Shown: positions 21,287 to 31,565 of the stretch, in pieces
How the letters are laid out: the number at the start of each line of letters is the position of its first letter
Position numbering within the stretch: the stretch's first letter is position 1
NCBI GenBank assembly: GCA_030340625.1
Contig: JAOPHQ010002298.1
Span: forward strand, 124,001 to 188,000
Source: Merluccius polli
Taxonomy: Eukaryota; Chordata; Actinopteri; Gadiformes; Merlucciidae
DNA length: 64,000 nucleotides
Direction of reading: 5' to 3'
Notes under the pieces: model-generated
Database searches by the model: none
What the model was told of the DNA's origin: nothing
The model's input: only the letters and a program-made list of their open reading frames with translations
Made by a program: the position numbers and the translations under genes

Positions 21287-21287
21287 G
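21239..21287 (+). repeat. (ATT)n microsatellite in the P element
   Basis: About 16 tandem ATT units, followed by degenerate GTAGTAGCAG repeats to about 21410. Confidence 0.95.
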
Positions 21288-22840
21288 TAGTAGTAGCAGT
21301 TATAGCAGCAGAAGAAGTAAAACAGCTAGCATTTAATTAATAGTAGCAGTAATAGCAGTAGCATTTTAGTATTAGTGTGAGAGTGGGGCTACATTAGCAG
21401 TAGTGGTAGTATTTTGATAATGTTTTAAAACCTAACAATCAAAACAACTTTACATAATGTCACCTGACAACAAAAGGTTAAAGGACTTTAGTGAAATTAT
21501 CACGTTAATAACCTCACGTTAGCCTCCGTTACCAAGCTTTCAGTTAGGTCCTAAATCCATTTAGGGACCTAACTGACCTAACTTTACATTTTTAACATCA
21601 ACATCGACATTTCATGCAAACCAAATATAAGAATAACGATGTCTAAGAGTATACCTCTGATAGCTAATGCTTAAAAATGTAAAAAACCGTTTAAAATGCT
21701 GTTATTTCATCAACTTACCAGTAATTGTTCTTGACGAGCCATTGAAGTCAACGGAGCTCCGTCCCTTGTTTGGAACTATTGGCGTCTCCATAACCCGGAA
21801 GTATCGTCCGCCATTTTTTTTCCATGGGAGTCAATGGAAGTGTCGTAACTCTGTTTTCTCTATAGCTCTGATTCAAACGAATCACGAATGCAGTTAAGTT
21901 ACCATTCAGAGATGAAGTTACAGTTCAACTCCGACAAACCAACTGGGGGAGGGTGGTTGATGTTAATAAATGTGTGAATAATAGCAAATACAACATTGTG
22001 TCTGGTTGAATATGTTAACATATGTATTTAATTTGAGTTAAACTGATTTATTTAATGTATGCATAATGACATGTCAGGATCAAAATGCCCCATTCCCCCA
22101 ATTCAACGTAACGTTAGACAAACCAAACGCAGCGCGATGTGTGTGTGTGTGTGTGTGTGTGTGGGGGGGGGGGGGGCGTAGTAGATTATTGGATGTTTAA
22201 TATATCAGCAAGATAATAGACTTGGTAAAGTTAGACACACCAAACGCAGCGGGATGTGTGTGTGTGTGGGGGGGGCGTATTGGATGTTTAATATATCAGC
22301 AAGATAATAGACTTGATTTAGCAATGATGAGTTTTAAAGTTAATGATGTACAGTTGTGTTTATTCTGGGCATATTTGATTTACTATTGTGATGATGGCCA
22401 TTGGCCACCCCCACTCAAGACCAAGATCCACCAAGGTGGGGGTCCCGGCCGGCTCGCGTGCGTGAGAAGGAAGCATGAAAGAACGAGACAGATTGACGAG
22501 ACATTCAAATGTATTATTAATCTGGCATGACACAGAAAATACAAAGACAGCATGCATTTACCATTTCACTGATATTTAAATACGATTGGCTGGCTCTCGT
22601 GAGTCGTGACGTCTCAGTCCTCGAGTCAATCACAGTCAGCGAACGACTCGCGACTCAGCGCCGCGAATGGGCAGCGCGTCAGAGACTCAGCGAACGAGAC
22701 GAACGACGGCGAACAAGACGAACGAGAGTGGCGAACGAGGTCACTTCGTTCACTTTAAAGAGTCGTTCGTTCGAACTAGTTCGTTCGCGAACGAGCCATC
22801 ACTAATGGTGAGCACGATACTGACTGCTAAAAAGTTCTTG

Positions 22841-22850
22841 CCTATATAGG
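22841..22850 (-). promoter_or_regulatory. possible TATA box for the minus-strand Polinton-like genes
   Basis: CCTATATAGG. Without the hAT at 18683-22804 it would lie roughly 100 bases upstream of the small spliced ORF's ATG on the minus strand. A TGACGT motif lies near 22866-22871. This is inference from position only. Confidence 0.35.
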
Positions 22851-22904
22851 ACTTCCCACTTTCGTACGTCATTTATGGGGAGGTATCCTCTTTTTTATTT
22901 TTTG

Positions 22905-23690
22905 GTCGGATTAAAGAATGTTAACACCTTTTGCTGTCCTTGTATCCTGTTCACGCATAGCCTACAGTGACTTCTTTATTCATTGATCTCTCCTGTGTTT
23001 GTTTTTTTAATTACCTTGCACAAGTAAGTTTTTAGATAACTAAAAAATAAAGACAAAATTATCCTTTTTCCTGTTAAATAAATACATTCATGGGGGAGGT
23101 TGTGACGAATGTATAACCGCATATATAACATTAAGCTGTAATATCCTCACATAGCCACAAGGGGACAGGAACAAATACATAAGCTGTAATATCTACACAT
23201 AGCCACTAGGGAATAGAAACAAATATATAAGCTGTATTAACCGCACCTGGCCACCAGATGGCAGCACACATAATACACTGGGGGCGGGCGCTCAACACTA
23301 GCCAATCAGAGCATATTATGCGTCATAGAGGCCACGCCTGCCCAGGTACTACCAAACCACACAAGTGGGGGGAAGGCAGAAACCCTAGAGGCCACGTATC
23401 TGGTAGATATCTGGCTAAGGGTCGCTCCACGCATGAATTTTACAATTCCCCTCCATTTGTTTCATAGATAATAGACCTAAAGCTAAACAAATAAAGTCGG
23501 ATTAAAGAATGTTAACACCTTTTGCTGTCCTTGCATCCTGTTCACGCATACAGTGACTTCTTTATTCATTGATCTCCTCTCCTGTGGTTTTTTTTAAAAA
23601 TTACCTTGCACAAGTAAGTTTTTAGATAACCCAAAAATAAAGACAAAATTATCCTTTTTTCCTGTTAAATAAATAAATTAAAACAAATTC
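22905..23690 (+). repeat. direct repeat flanking an LTR fragment
   Basis: 22905-23090 and 23496-23682 are nearly identical, both beginning GTCGGATTAAAGAATGTTAA and ending in CCTGTTAAATAAATA. The LTR fragment 23101-23496 lies between them. A third piece, CTGTTAAATAAATAAA plus AAATTCTAAATCCTGTAATG, is found at about 35057-35100. The arrangement looks like a tandem duplication of about 591 bp. Confidence 0.85.
23101..23496 (+). mobile_element. LTR fragment (same family as 6433-7975)
   Basis: It starts TGTGACGAATGTATAACC, directly after a purine run GGGGGAGGT that could be a polypurine tract. It runs through GGGGGCGGGCGCTCAACACT and stops at CTAAACAAATAAAGT, lacking the last roughly 60 bases of the family. 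An internal stretch (AAGCTGTAATATC...CACATAGCCAC) is duplicated. It contains the CTCF-like CCACCAGATGGCAG at about 23244. Confidence 0.75.
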
Positions 23691-24000
23691 TAAATCCTGT
23701 AATGGGTCCGTGTATCTTTTGGTCATTCAATTTTCCTTTCAGAAACGGGTATTAAAAAACAGAAAACGAGTGGTTATTTGATTTTCGTTTTAAAATACAA
23801 AAATTGAAATTGAAATATAAGGCGTTTTTCTTTTTCATGGTCAAAAAGGGATGAGCGAAATTTAAAAAATGATTCGATTTTAATTTTCTATTTCATATAA
23901 CAAAAAAAAAAATCACTAGAAAACAGAAACGAAAAAAAGCCTGTTTTTTCATATTCTGAGACCGGATGTTATTTACAGTAGGCTAGTAGTACCGTGACAC

Positions 24001-26093
24001 ATGGACATGGAGCAGTACGTCGTTTTCCGAAACAATAAAAGAGTGTGTCTCAGGGAAGACGACATGACAGCAGAAAAACTTAGTCGCATATTTCAGGTAG
24101 AAAAACAATAAAGCTCTGCTACAGGGCGTCAGTCTGTGATGCTAGCCTGTTAGCCAATATCATTGACATTGGCCATTGACACTCATTTGTCCTCCTTTTG
24201 AGAAAATAACAAAAAAGGTCTGCCTTTTGTCACGTTACCTTGTTAGTTTAATGCTTAATAATAATAATAATAATAATAATAATAGAAGTCCGCCTCGTCG
24301 TGACTAATAGAAGACTAATAGAAGTCCGCCTCGTCGTGGGCGATTATCACTTAAATACTGTATATATGTAACTAACGCCATTTAGACATTTAGCATTTGG
24401 AGAATTTTCTCAATCAGTATTCACTGAAGAATATTCATAGAGAAAGGTTTGTAACGTTAAGTGAACACTTTCTTGACAGGTCTCAACTCTTAGTCTGTAC
24501 TTACGATGCAAATGTGGCCTTGTTTCCGGGACCATCTGGAGTGTTCAGCTCATTCGACCTTACTGCAAGAGCCCATTATGAGGTTAACGGTGAGGAGGAG
24601 GACACCTCATCATCATCATCAAGTAACACCGGCCAACGTTTTGCATTCATGCGAACACCTGCAACTGCTTCAGCCCCCCCCAGAGCCACTGTCACTAAAA
24701 CCTTTCAAAGGTAACATTAGCCTAAATTGCTTGTTCAATGACGGTGATACGATTGATATTTTCAAATTTACGAATTATGGGATGGGAAGTAAAAAATAAT
24801 TAGATTTCATTGCAAAACACCTCGTTAACATTTGATATGATCATATCAACTCCAGTTGCCATTATTTGTCTCCTTCATAGTTGTAGTGTAATAATAGTTA
24901 ATACTACTTGTACATCATTTACATTATGCACATTTTAACATTTTTTCACTGACTTTCATAACCTCCGCCAAGGAAATGGCGATATATGGTTATTGTTGAT
25001 ATACAAAACACATAGGCCTATGACCATTAACCATTGCTAGGATTATGAATTCCCTGTGTGTCATAGAAATTATTTTAGTATGATATTCTTCCAGATCAGT
25101 GTACCTTGCTGAGGTGGTTGGTGGGAGGTTGAGTCCCAGCAGAATGGTGGTGGTCCGGTTTTTAGAATGTGAGGCTAACCTTCAGGGGATCATCGGAAAA
25201 GTGCAAGATGCCATTGGAAATCATGACCCCATGGTATTGACTGATGCACAGGGTAATGCAATTTTGGAGTCCGAAGGAACAACAGGTGGGTAACATTAAT
25301 TTTGTTTTACTTAAGTCTTTACTTTGATTGAAAATTAGATGGCACATGATTACTCATGACTGAACCAACCACTTAAGTTGTAATGGTTTTTTCTGGTTTC
25401 CACCTCCACTCCAAAGGGTACTGGCATCACAGAGCCTACCAGATGTCACTGCAGCAATCAGAGAGCTCACCAATGTGGCTGCCATTAAAAGAGTCATACT
25501 GAGTCCTTCCCAGCTACAGACCATCAAGCAAGGGTTCCGCTGTGTTGTTTGTATGAGTAAGTATGCATTAGATAGTAATTGTCCCACATGTAAAATAATT
25601 TTGGATCAATTTTATTTGGTGTGCCAGAATTTGAGATTTCCAAATACACATACATTTTTACATTCTCTAACCAAGGTCAGCTGTGTCTCATCCACAACAA
25701 TGAATTACATACTGATGCAAACCTTTGTGTAACAGCCAATGGTGTAATGATACAATAAGAAGAAATGTTTAAAAGCATTAAAGTTGTAAACTTGTTTAGT
25801 AAAAAGAACACCGTCACCCAATACATCAAGAACACTTTAAGGACAGATGGGGATACACACACACACAGAATGACAAGTTTTTCTCATTTTGTTTTTTAGA
25901 TTTCATCGAGGAGCCAGTCTTCGTACAGTGTTGCCGAAGCATTATTGGCTGCAAAACATGTGTGGAACAGTGGCAGGAGACCTCTGTGCACTGTGCAAAA
26001 TGTAGAGCGAACACAGCAGGCAACGACATATTTGAAGTTAATGGTCTGTCAGAGGCATTTTCTGTTCTGAGATCCCTTTTTGAAGAGGAGTAA
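24001..26093 (+). pseudogene. five-exon RING-like protein gene of a teleost repeat unit, frameshifted
   Basis: The exons are 24001-24096 (MDMEQYVVFRNNKRVCLRED), 24480-24710, 25095-25289, 25417-25556 and 25900-26093, all with GT/AG borders. Phases work except in exon 2, where one extra base (or two missing) near 24505 separates VSTLSLYLR from DANVALFPGPSG. The C-terminal half forms a RING or RING-like finger across exons 4-5: FRCVVCM, then VFVQCCRSIIGCKTCVEQW, then HCAKCRAN. It ends LRSLFEEE-stop. It converges on the integrase gene on the other strand. I recall multicopy teleost proteins of this layout but cannot name the family. It could be a captured host gene or the second gene of a two-gene transposon. 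Confidence 0.6.
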
Positions 26094-26760
26094 GATTTTG
26101 CACTTTTATACTCACAAATAGGCATATTGTTTTTGCGTTTGTTTATCAATTCAAAAAATTGGTTCAGAGTTCTTGTACTATTGATGTGAATTTCTTAAAA
26201 TGTTTTGGCTAGATTATGTCATATTGGTGTGAAGAAGGAAGTTGAAAATGTGACCACTGTTCTTATTGACATCACTGTTATATTAGTTATATTAACATTT
26301 GTCTTTACCAAACACCCATTGCCACCAACTTATATTTCTTGTTACTCATTTACATTCTGTAAGTTCAAACAGAGCAAATGGCCTTTCACACATTGCGCTG
26401 AGTTGTGGTTATGAGATAGAGCAATGCCTCTTTGTATGGAGCAAAGTCATTGTTCACTGCTCTAGAGAACAAATCTGAAATGTCTGAATATTTCGCTGCA
26501 AACTGATTCTCAACTGTAAGTTTGTCCTGTTCAGTTGAAAATGGATCAACTCCAAAAGCAGAATGTGTTGTCAGTGAGGATCCCAGCTGTTGTCTGTAAA
26601 GGTATGCTGCTTCAACTGAATGAGGCAACAGCTCCTGTGGGATTTTTCTGGGACACCCACTGCCAGCCAAGTCATTTGGTATACCTTTACCTGTAAAATA
26701 AAGAACATACTGTTGGTCTCAAATACTGTTGGTCTCAAAACTTATGAATGCCCGTTTTAA

Positions 26761-27090
26761 TTAGGGACCGAGCCAGTGAAACTGGAAGGTCCCTTTTGAA
26801 ATTGCTTCGTTTATTATTAGGGACCGAGCCAGTGAAACTGGAAGGTCCCTATTGAAATTGCTTCGTTTATTAGGGACCGAGCCAGTGAAACTGGAAGGTC
26901 CCTATTGAAATTGCTTCGTTTATTAGGGACCGAGCCAGTGAAACTGGAAGGTCCCTATTGAAATTGCTTCGTTTATTATTAGGGACCGAGCCAGTGAAAC
27001 TGGAAGGTCCCTATTGAAATTGGTGTGTTTATTAGGGACCGAGCCAGTGAAACTGGAAGGTCCCTATTGAAATTGCTTCGTTTATTATTA
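26761..27090 (+). repeat. six tandem copies of an AGGGACCGAGCC...GGTCCC unit
   Basis: Each 53-58-bp unit is AGGGACCGAGCCAGTGAAAC, then TGGAAGGTCCCTATTGAAAT, then TGCTTCGTTTATTATT. The GGGACC/GGTCCC pair makes each unit a small hairpin. The block marks the start of a larger interspersed repeat. Confidence 0.92.
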
Positions 27091-29495
27091 TTATTATTTG
27101 GCGCTTTGCCGGCGATTTGCACCATCTCAACGTATACGAAAACTCTTTTTTATTTGGCAAAGTTGTCGGGGCTGGTGAAAAATTATATATTCTATGCGTC
27201 ACGTTCATGTCGCACACTTGGAAGACCACTAGGTGGCGCTATTTTTGACCAAATTCCGTAACGCTCATAACTCCTGCATACTTGGTCGCACATTCATAAA
27301 CCTTATATCCACACATGCAGGAAACATTGCTGCACCTCTTCATATAGGCCACGCCCACTTCCGCCTACATTTTTTTTTCGCTAGAGCGCGAAAACTCGCA
27401 AATACTACGTCCACAGGTTCCAACTATGCGACTTTCTTTGATTCGCACGAAACTTCACAGGTAGCATCTCCAGACTGTCCCATGAAAAAAAGTAATTCAA
27501 AGTTTTTTAATATTTCAAAAAATTAAGCGCGCTATAAATATTTTAATTTGTGTAAATTTTACGTCAAAAAAGCAAGTGGACCATTTCTCCACTTTGGTAT
27601 GTTTGTTCGACACCAAACTTTAGTCAATAGTTCCATATACCTCCATTAACCATCGTACACATTTTCAGACCATCGCCACTAGGTGGCGCTCTTTAAAATT
27701 AAGAAGTTTATATCTCCACATCGGCAAGTGCGATTTCAACGAAACTTGGTAGGATGGTAGCACATGGCTCCCTGAGGCTTACGTTAAAAGGAGAAAAAAA
27801 TTCCGCCACTAGGTGGCGCTCTAATGTCAGCATAAATCACTGTACAAAGACCGTAATAGTTATGAATATGAAATTCACAGGACACGTGTAGACTGGTGCC
27901 CGGAGCACACTTACCAAAAATCGTGTTTGTCGTGGTTGTAGCGCCCCCTACAGGGAATTAAAAAAACAGCCCCGACACCACGTTTCACGAAAATGTATGA
28001 AACTCGGTAGGCACATGTAATGGTCCAAGACCTACAAAAAAGCCTCTTGGACCCATACCCCAAAACCCACCGGAAGTCAGATATATTAATTTTAATTTTT
28101 GTCATTTTTAAATTTTCGCCGCCTATTTGAACGAACTCCTCCCAGGGGATTTGGCGCCTGGGCTTCAAATTTTTGTTATACGTTCAGCAGGTGGAACTTG
28201 AGAAAAGTTGTGCTATTTGCGACTCTCCGTCAAATGGCGTGGCCGTGGCGGGCCGTCAAAGTAGGCCATATTCAATTCTGTGATCTTTTTTGCCGTTGTA
28301 TTTGAACAAACTCCTCCCAGGGGAGTTGTCCCTTGGGCTTCAAAATTCTTCAGTTCACTCACAAGATGTTACTTGAGAAAAGTTGTGCTATTTGCGACTC
28401 TACGTCGAAGGGCGTGGCCGTGGCGTGCCGTCAAAGTTGGCCATTTTTAATTCAGTGGTATTTTTTTCCCATGTTTGGGAACTAACTCCTCCCAGGGATT
28501 TTATTTGTTCTGCTTTAAAATGTGTCAGTACAGTCAGAAGATGGTGCTGAACAAACGTTGTGCTCCTTGCGACTCTACGTCAAAGGGCGTGGCCATGGCG
28601 TTCCGTCAAAATTGGTTCTGTGGTCTTTTTTTCCAATGTTTGTGACCAAACTCCCCCCAGAGAATTTGTTTGTTCTGCTTCAAAATCCATCAGTACAGTC
28701 AGAACATGGCGGTAAACAAAGCTTGTGATATTTGCAACTCTACGTCAAAGGGCGTGTCCATGGCGTGCCGTCAAAGTTGGCCATTTTGAATTCAGTGGTC
28801 TTTTTTCCCAATGTTTGTGAACAAACTCCCCCCAGGGAATTTGTTTGTTCTGCTTCAAAATCCATCAGTCCAGTCAGAAGATGGTGCAGAACAAAAATTG
28901 TGCTCTTTGCGACTCTACGTCAAAGGGCGTGGCCATGGCGTTCCGTCAAAATTGGTTCTGTGGTCTTTTTTTCCAATGTTTGTGACCAAACTCCCCCCAG
29001 AGAATTTGTTTGTTCTGCTTCAAAATCCATCAGTGCAATCAGAACATGGTGCTAAACAAAGCTTGTGATATTTGCGACTCTACGTCAAAGGGCGTGGCCG
29101 TGGCGTTCCGTCAAAGTTGGTTCTGTGGTCTTTTTTTCCAATGTTTGTGACCAAACTCCCCCCAGAGAATTTGTTTGTTCTGCTTCAAAATCCATCAGTG
29201 CAATCAGAACATGGTGCCGAACAAACATTGTGCTCTTTGCGACTCTACGTCAAAGGGCGTGTCCATGGCGTGCCGTCAAATTTGGCCATTTTGAATGGAA
29301 TGTCAAACTGATGCGATTTGTGCCATTCCCTGACCCTAATGTTAGCTACTACGCATCTCCCTGTGAACGCCCCGGTCTACCGCACACTGCATGGACCGCG
29401 TCGGACGCCAACCTGTCGCGACACTATCCACGACACGCCCCGACGGACTCGGCGAGGTCCCGCACACAGCTCCTTGGAGCTTTAATTCTTTTTAT
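27091..29495 (+). repeat. large teleost interspersed repeat, tandem copy 1
   Basis: It runs from GGCGCTTTGCCGGCGATTTG to CACAGCTCCTTGGAGCTTTA. The right half has several tandem units of roughly 120-165 bp (CTACGTCAAAGGGCGTGGCC, CCAATGTTTGTGACCAAACT, TTGTTTGTTCTGCTTCAAAA). It has no protein-coding gene; the open frames inside it simply follow the repeat. The family is not classified. Confidence 0.85.
27226..27820 (+). promoter_or_regulatory. three CTCF-like motifs in repeat copy 1
   Basis: CCACTAGGTGGCGCT occurs exactly at 27226-27240, 27676-27690 and 27806-27820. It matches the vertebrate CTCF core CCASYAGRKGGCR. Binding is not shown; this is a motif match only. Confidence 0.6.
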
Positions 29496-31565
29496 TATTA
29501 TTTTTGGCGACTTTGCCGGCGATTTGCACCATCTCAACGTATATGAAAACTCTTTTTTATTTGCCAAAGTTGTCGGGCCTGGTGAAAACTTATATATTCT
29601 ATGCGTCACGTTCATGTCGCACACTTGGAAGACCACTAGGTGGCGCTATTTTTGACCAAATTCCGTAATGCTCATAACTCCTGCATACTTGGTCGCACAT
29701 TCATAAACCTTATATCCACACATGCAGGACACATTGCTGCACCTCCTCATATAGGCCACGCCCACTTCCGCCTACATTTTTTTTTCGCTACAGCGCGAAA
29801 ACTCGCAAATACTACGTCTACAGGTTCCAAACATGCGCCTTTCTCTGATTCGCACAAAACTTCACAGGTAGCATCAACAGACTGTCCCATGAAAAAAAGT
29901 AATTGGAAGTATTTTGATATTTCAAAAATTAAGCGCGCTATAAATATTTTAATTTATGTAAATTTTACGTCAAAAAAGCAAGTGCACCATTTCTCCACTT
30001 TCGTATGTTTGTTCGACACCAAACTTTAGTCAATAGTTCCATATACCTCCATTAACCATCTAACAAATTTTCAGACCATCGCCACTAGGTGGCGCTCTTT
30101 AAAATTAAGAAGTTTATATCTCCACATCGGCAAGTGCGATTTAAACGAAACTTGGTACGATGATAGCACATGGCTCCCTGAGGCTTACGTTAAAACGAGA
30201 ACAAAATTCCGCCACTAGGTGGCGCTCTAATGTCAGCATACATCACTGTACAAAGACCGTAATAGTTATGAATATGAAATTCACAGGACATGTGTAGACT
30301 AGTGCCCGGAGCTCAGGTACCAAAAATCATGTTTGTCGTGGTTGTAGCGCCCCCTACAGGAATTTTAAAAAGCAGCCCCGACACCCCGTTTCACGGATAT
30401 TTATGAAACTCGGTAGGCCCATGTAACAGTCCAAGACCTACAAAAAAGCCTCTTGGACCCATACCCCAAAACCCACCGGAAGTCAGATATTTTCATTTCA
30501 ATTTTTGACATTTTTCAATTTTCGCCTCCTATTTCAACGAACTCCTCCCAGGGGACTTGTCGCCTGGGCTTCAAATTTTTTTTATACGTTCAGGAGGTGG
30601 AACTTGAGAAAAGTTGTGCTATTTGCGACTCTACGTCAAAAGGCGTGGCCGTGGCGTGCCGCCAAAGTAGGCCATATTCAATTCCGTGATATTTTTTGCC
30701 GTTGTATTTGAACGAACTCCTCCCAGGGGAGTTGTCGCTTGGGCTTCAAAATTCTTCAGTACACTCACAAGATGTAACTTGAGAAAAGTTGTGCTATTTG
30801 CGACTCTACGTCGAAGGGCGTGGCCGTGGCGTGCCGTCAAAGTTGGCCATTTTTAATTCACTGGTATTTTTTTCCGATGTTTGGGAACGAACTCCTCCCA
30901 GGGATTTTATTTGTTCTGCTTTAAAATTTGTCAGTACAGTCAGAAGATGGTGCTGAACAAACATTGTGCTCCTTGCGACTCTACATCAAAGGGCGTGGCT
31001 GTGGCGTTCCGTCAAAGTTGGTTCTGTGGTCTTTTTTTCCAATGTTTGTGACCAAACTCCCCCCAGAGAATTTGTTTGTTCTGCTTCAAAATCCATCAGT
31101 GCAATCAGAACATGGTGCTAAACAAAGCTTGTGATATTTGCGACTCTACGTCAAAGGGCGTGTCCATGGCGTGCCGTCAAAGTTGGCCATTTTGAATTCA
31201 GTGGTCTTTTTTCCCAATGTTTGTGAACAAACTCCCCCCAGGGAATTTGTTTGTTCTGCTTCCAAATCCATCAGTACAGTCAGAAGATGGTGCCGAACAA
31301 ACATTGTGCTCTTTGCGACTCTACGTCACAGGGCGTGTCCGTGGCGTATCGTCAAAGTTGGCCACTTTGAATGGAATGTCAAACTGATGCGATTTGTGCC
31401 ATTCCCTGACCCTAATGTTGGCTACTACGAGTCTCCCTGTGAACGCCCCGGTCTACCGCACACTGCATGGACCGCGTCGGACGCCAACCTGTCGCGACAC
31501 TATCCACGACACGCCCCGACGGACTCGGCGAGGTCCCGCACACAGCTCCTTGGAGCTTTAATTTA
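29496..31565 (+). repeat. large teleost interspersed repeat, tandem copy 2
   Basis: This is a close copy of 27091-29495 in the same orientation, with fewer internal tandem units, ending in the same CACAGCTCCTTGGAGCTTTA. The two copies probably arose by tandem duplication inside the integrase intron. Confidence 0.85.
29633..30226 (+). promoter_or_regulatory. three CTCF-like motifs in repeat copy 2
   Basis: The same 15-mer CCACTAGGTGGCGCT lies at 29633-29647, 30082-30096 and 30212-30226, in the same positions and orientation as in copy 1. Confidence 0.6.

Larger units (their letters stand above)
19024..21870 (+). mobile_element. P element, internally deleted
   Basis: It has terminal inverted repeats of 31 bp with one mismatch, beginning CAGAGCTATAGAGAAAACAG at the left and inverted at the right. 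The target duplication ATTCAAAC lies at 19016-19023 and 21871-21878. Subterminal inverted copies of AATAGTTCCAAACAA occur at about 19089 and 21764. TIR length, 8-bp duplication and subterminal repeats all match the P superfamily. Only the C-terminal part of the transposase is present and no THAP zinc finger was found. The stretches 19060-19970 and 21160-21860 hold no gene. Confidence 0.93.
18683..22804 (+). mobile_element. TTCG-rich non-autonomous hAT, copy C, carrying a P element
   Basis: It begins TAGTGGTGGATTTCCTCG and ends CGAACGAGCCATCACTA. The target duplication ATGGTGAG lies at 18675-18682 and 22805-22812. It is interrupted by a P element at 19024-21870. The remaining two halves match copy A, including a duplicated (GT)n-poly(G) stretch at 22140-22170 and 22255-22270. 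Confidence 0.92.
12869..22900 (-). mobile_element. Polinton/adintovirus-like remnant, minus strand, discontinuous
   Basis: The remnant consists of 12869-13777, 14295-15006, 17169-18682 and about 22805-22900; the gaps are nested transposons with clean 8-bp target duplications. It carries the integrase plus three uncharacterised minus-strand genes. No DNA polymerase B, packaging ATPase, protease or capsid gene is present in the window. The membership of the genes upstream of the integrase is inferred from shared strand and adjacency. No Polinton terminal repeat could be identified. Confidence 0.5.
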
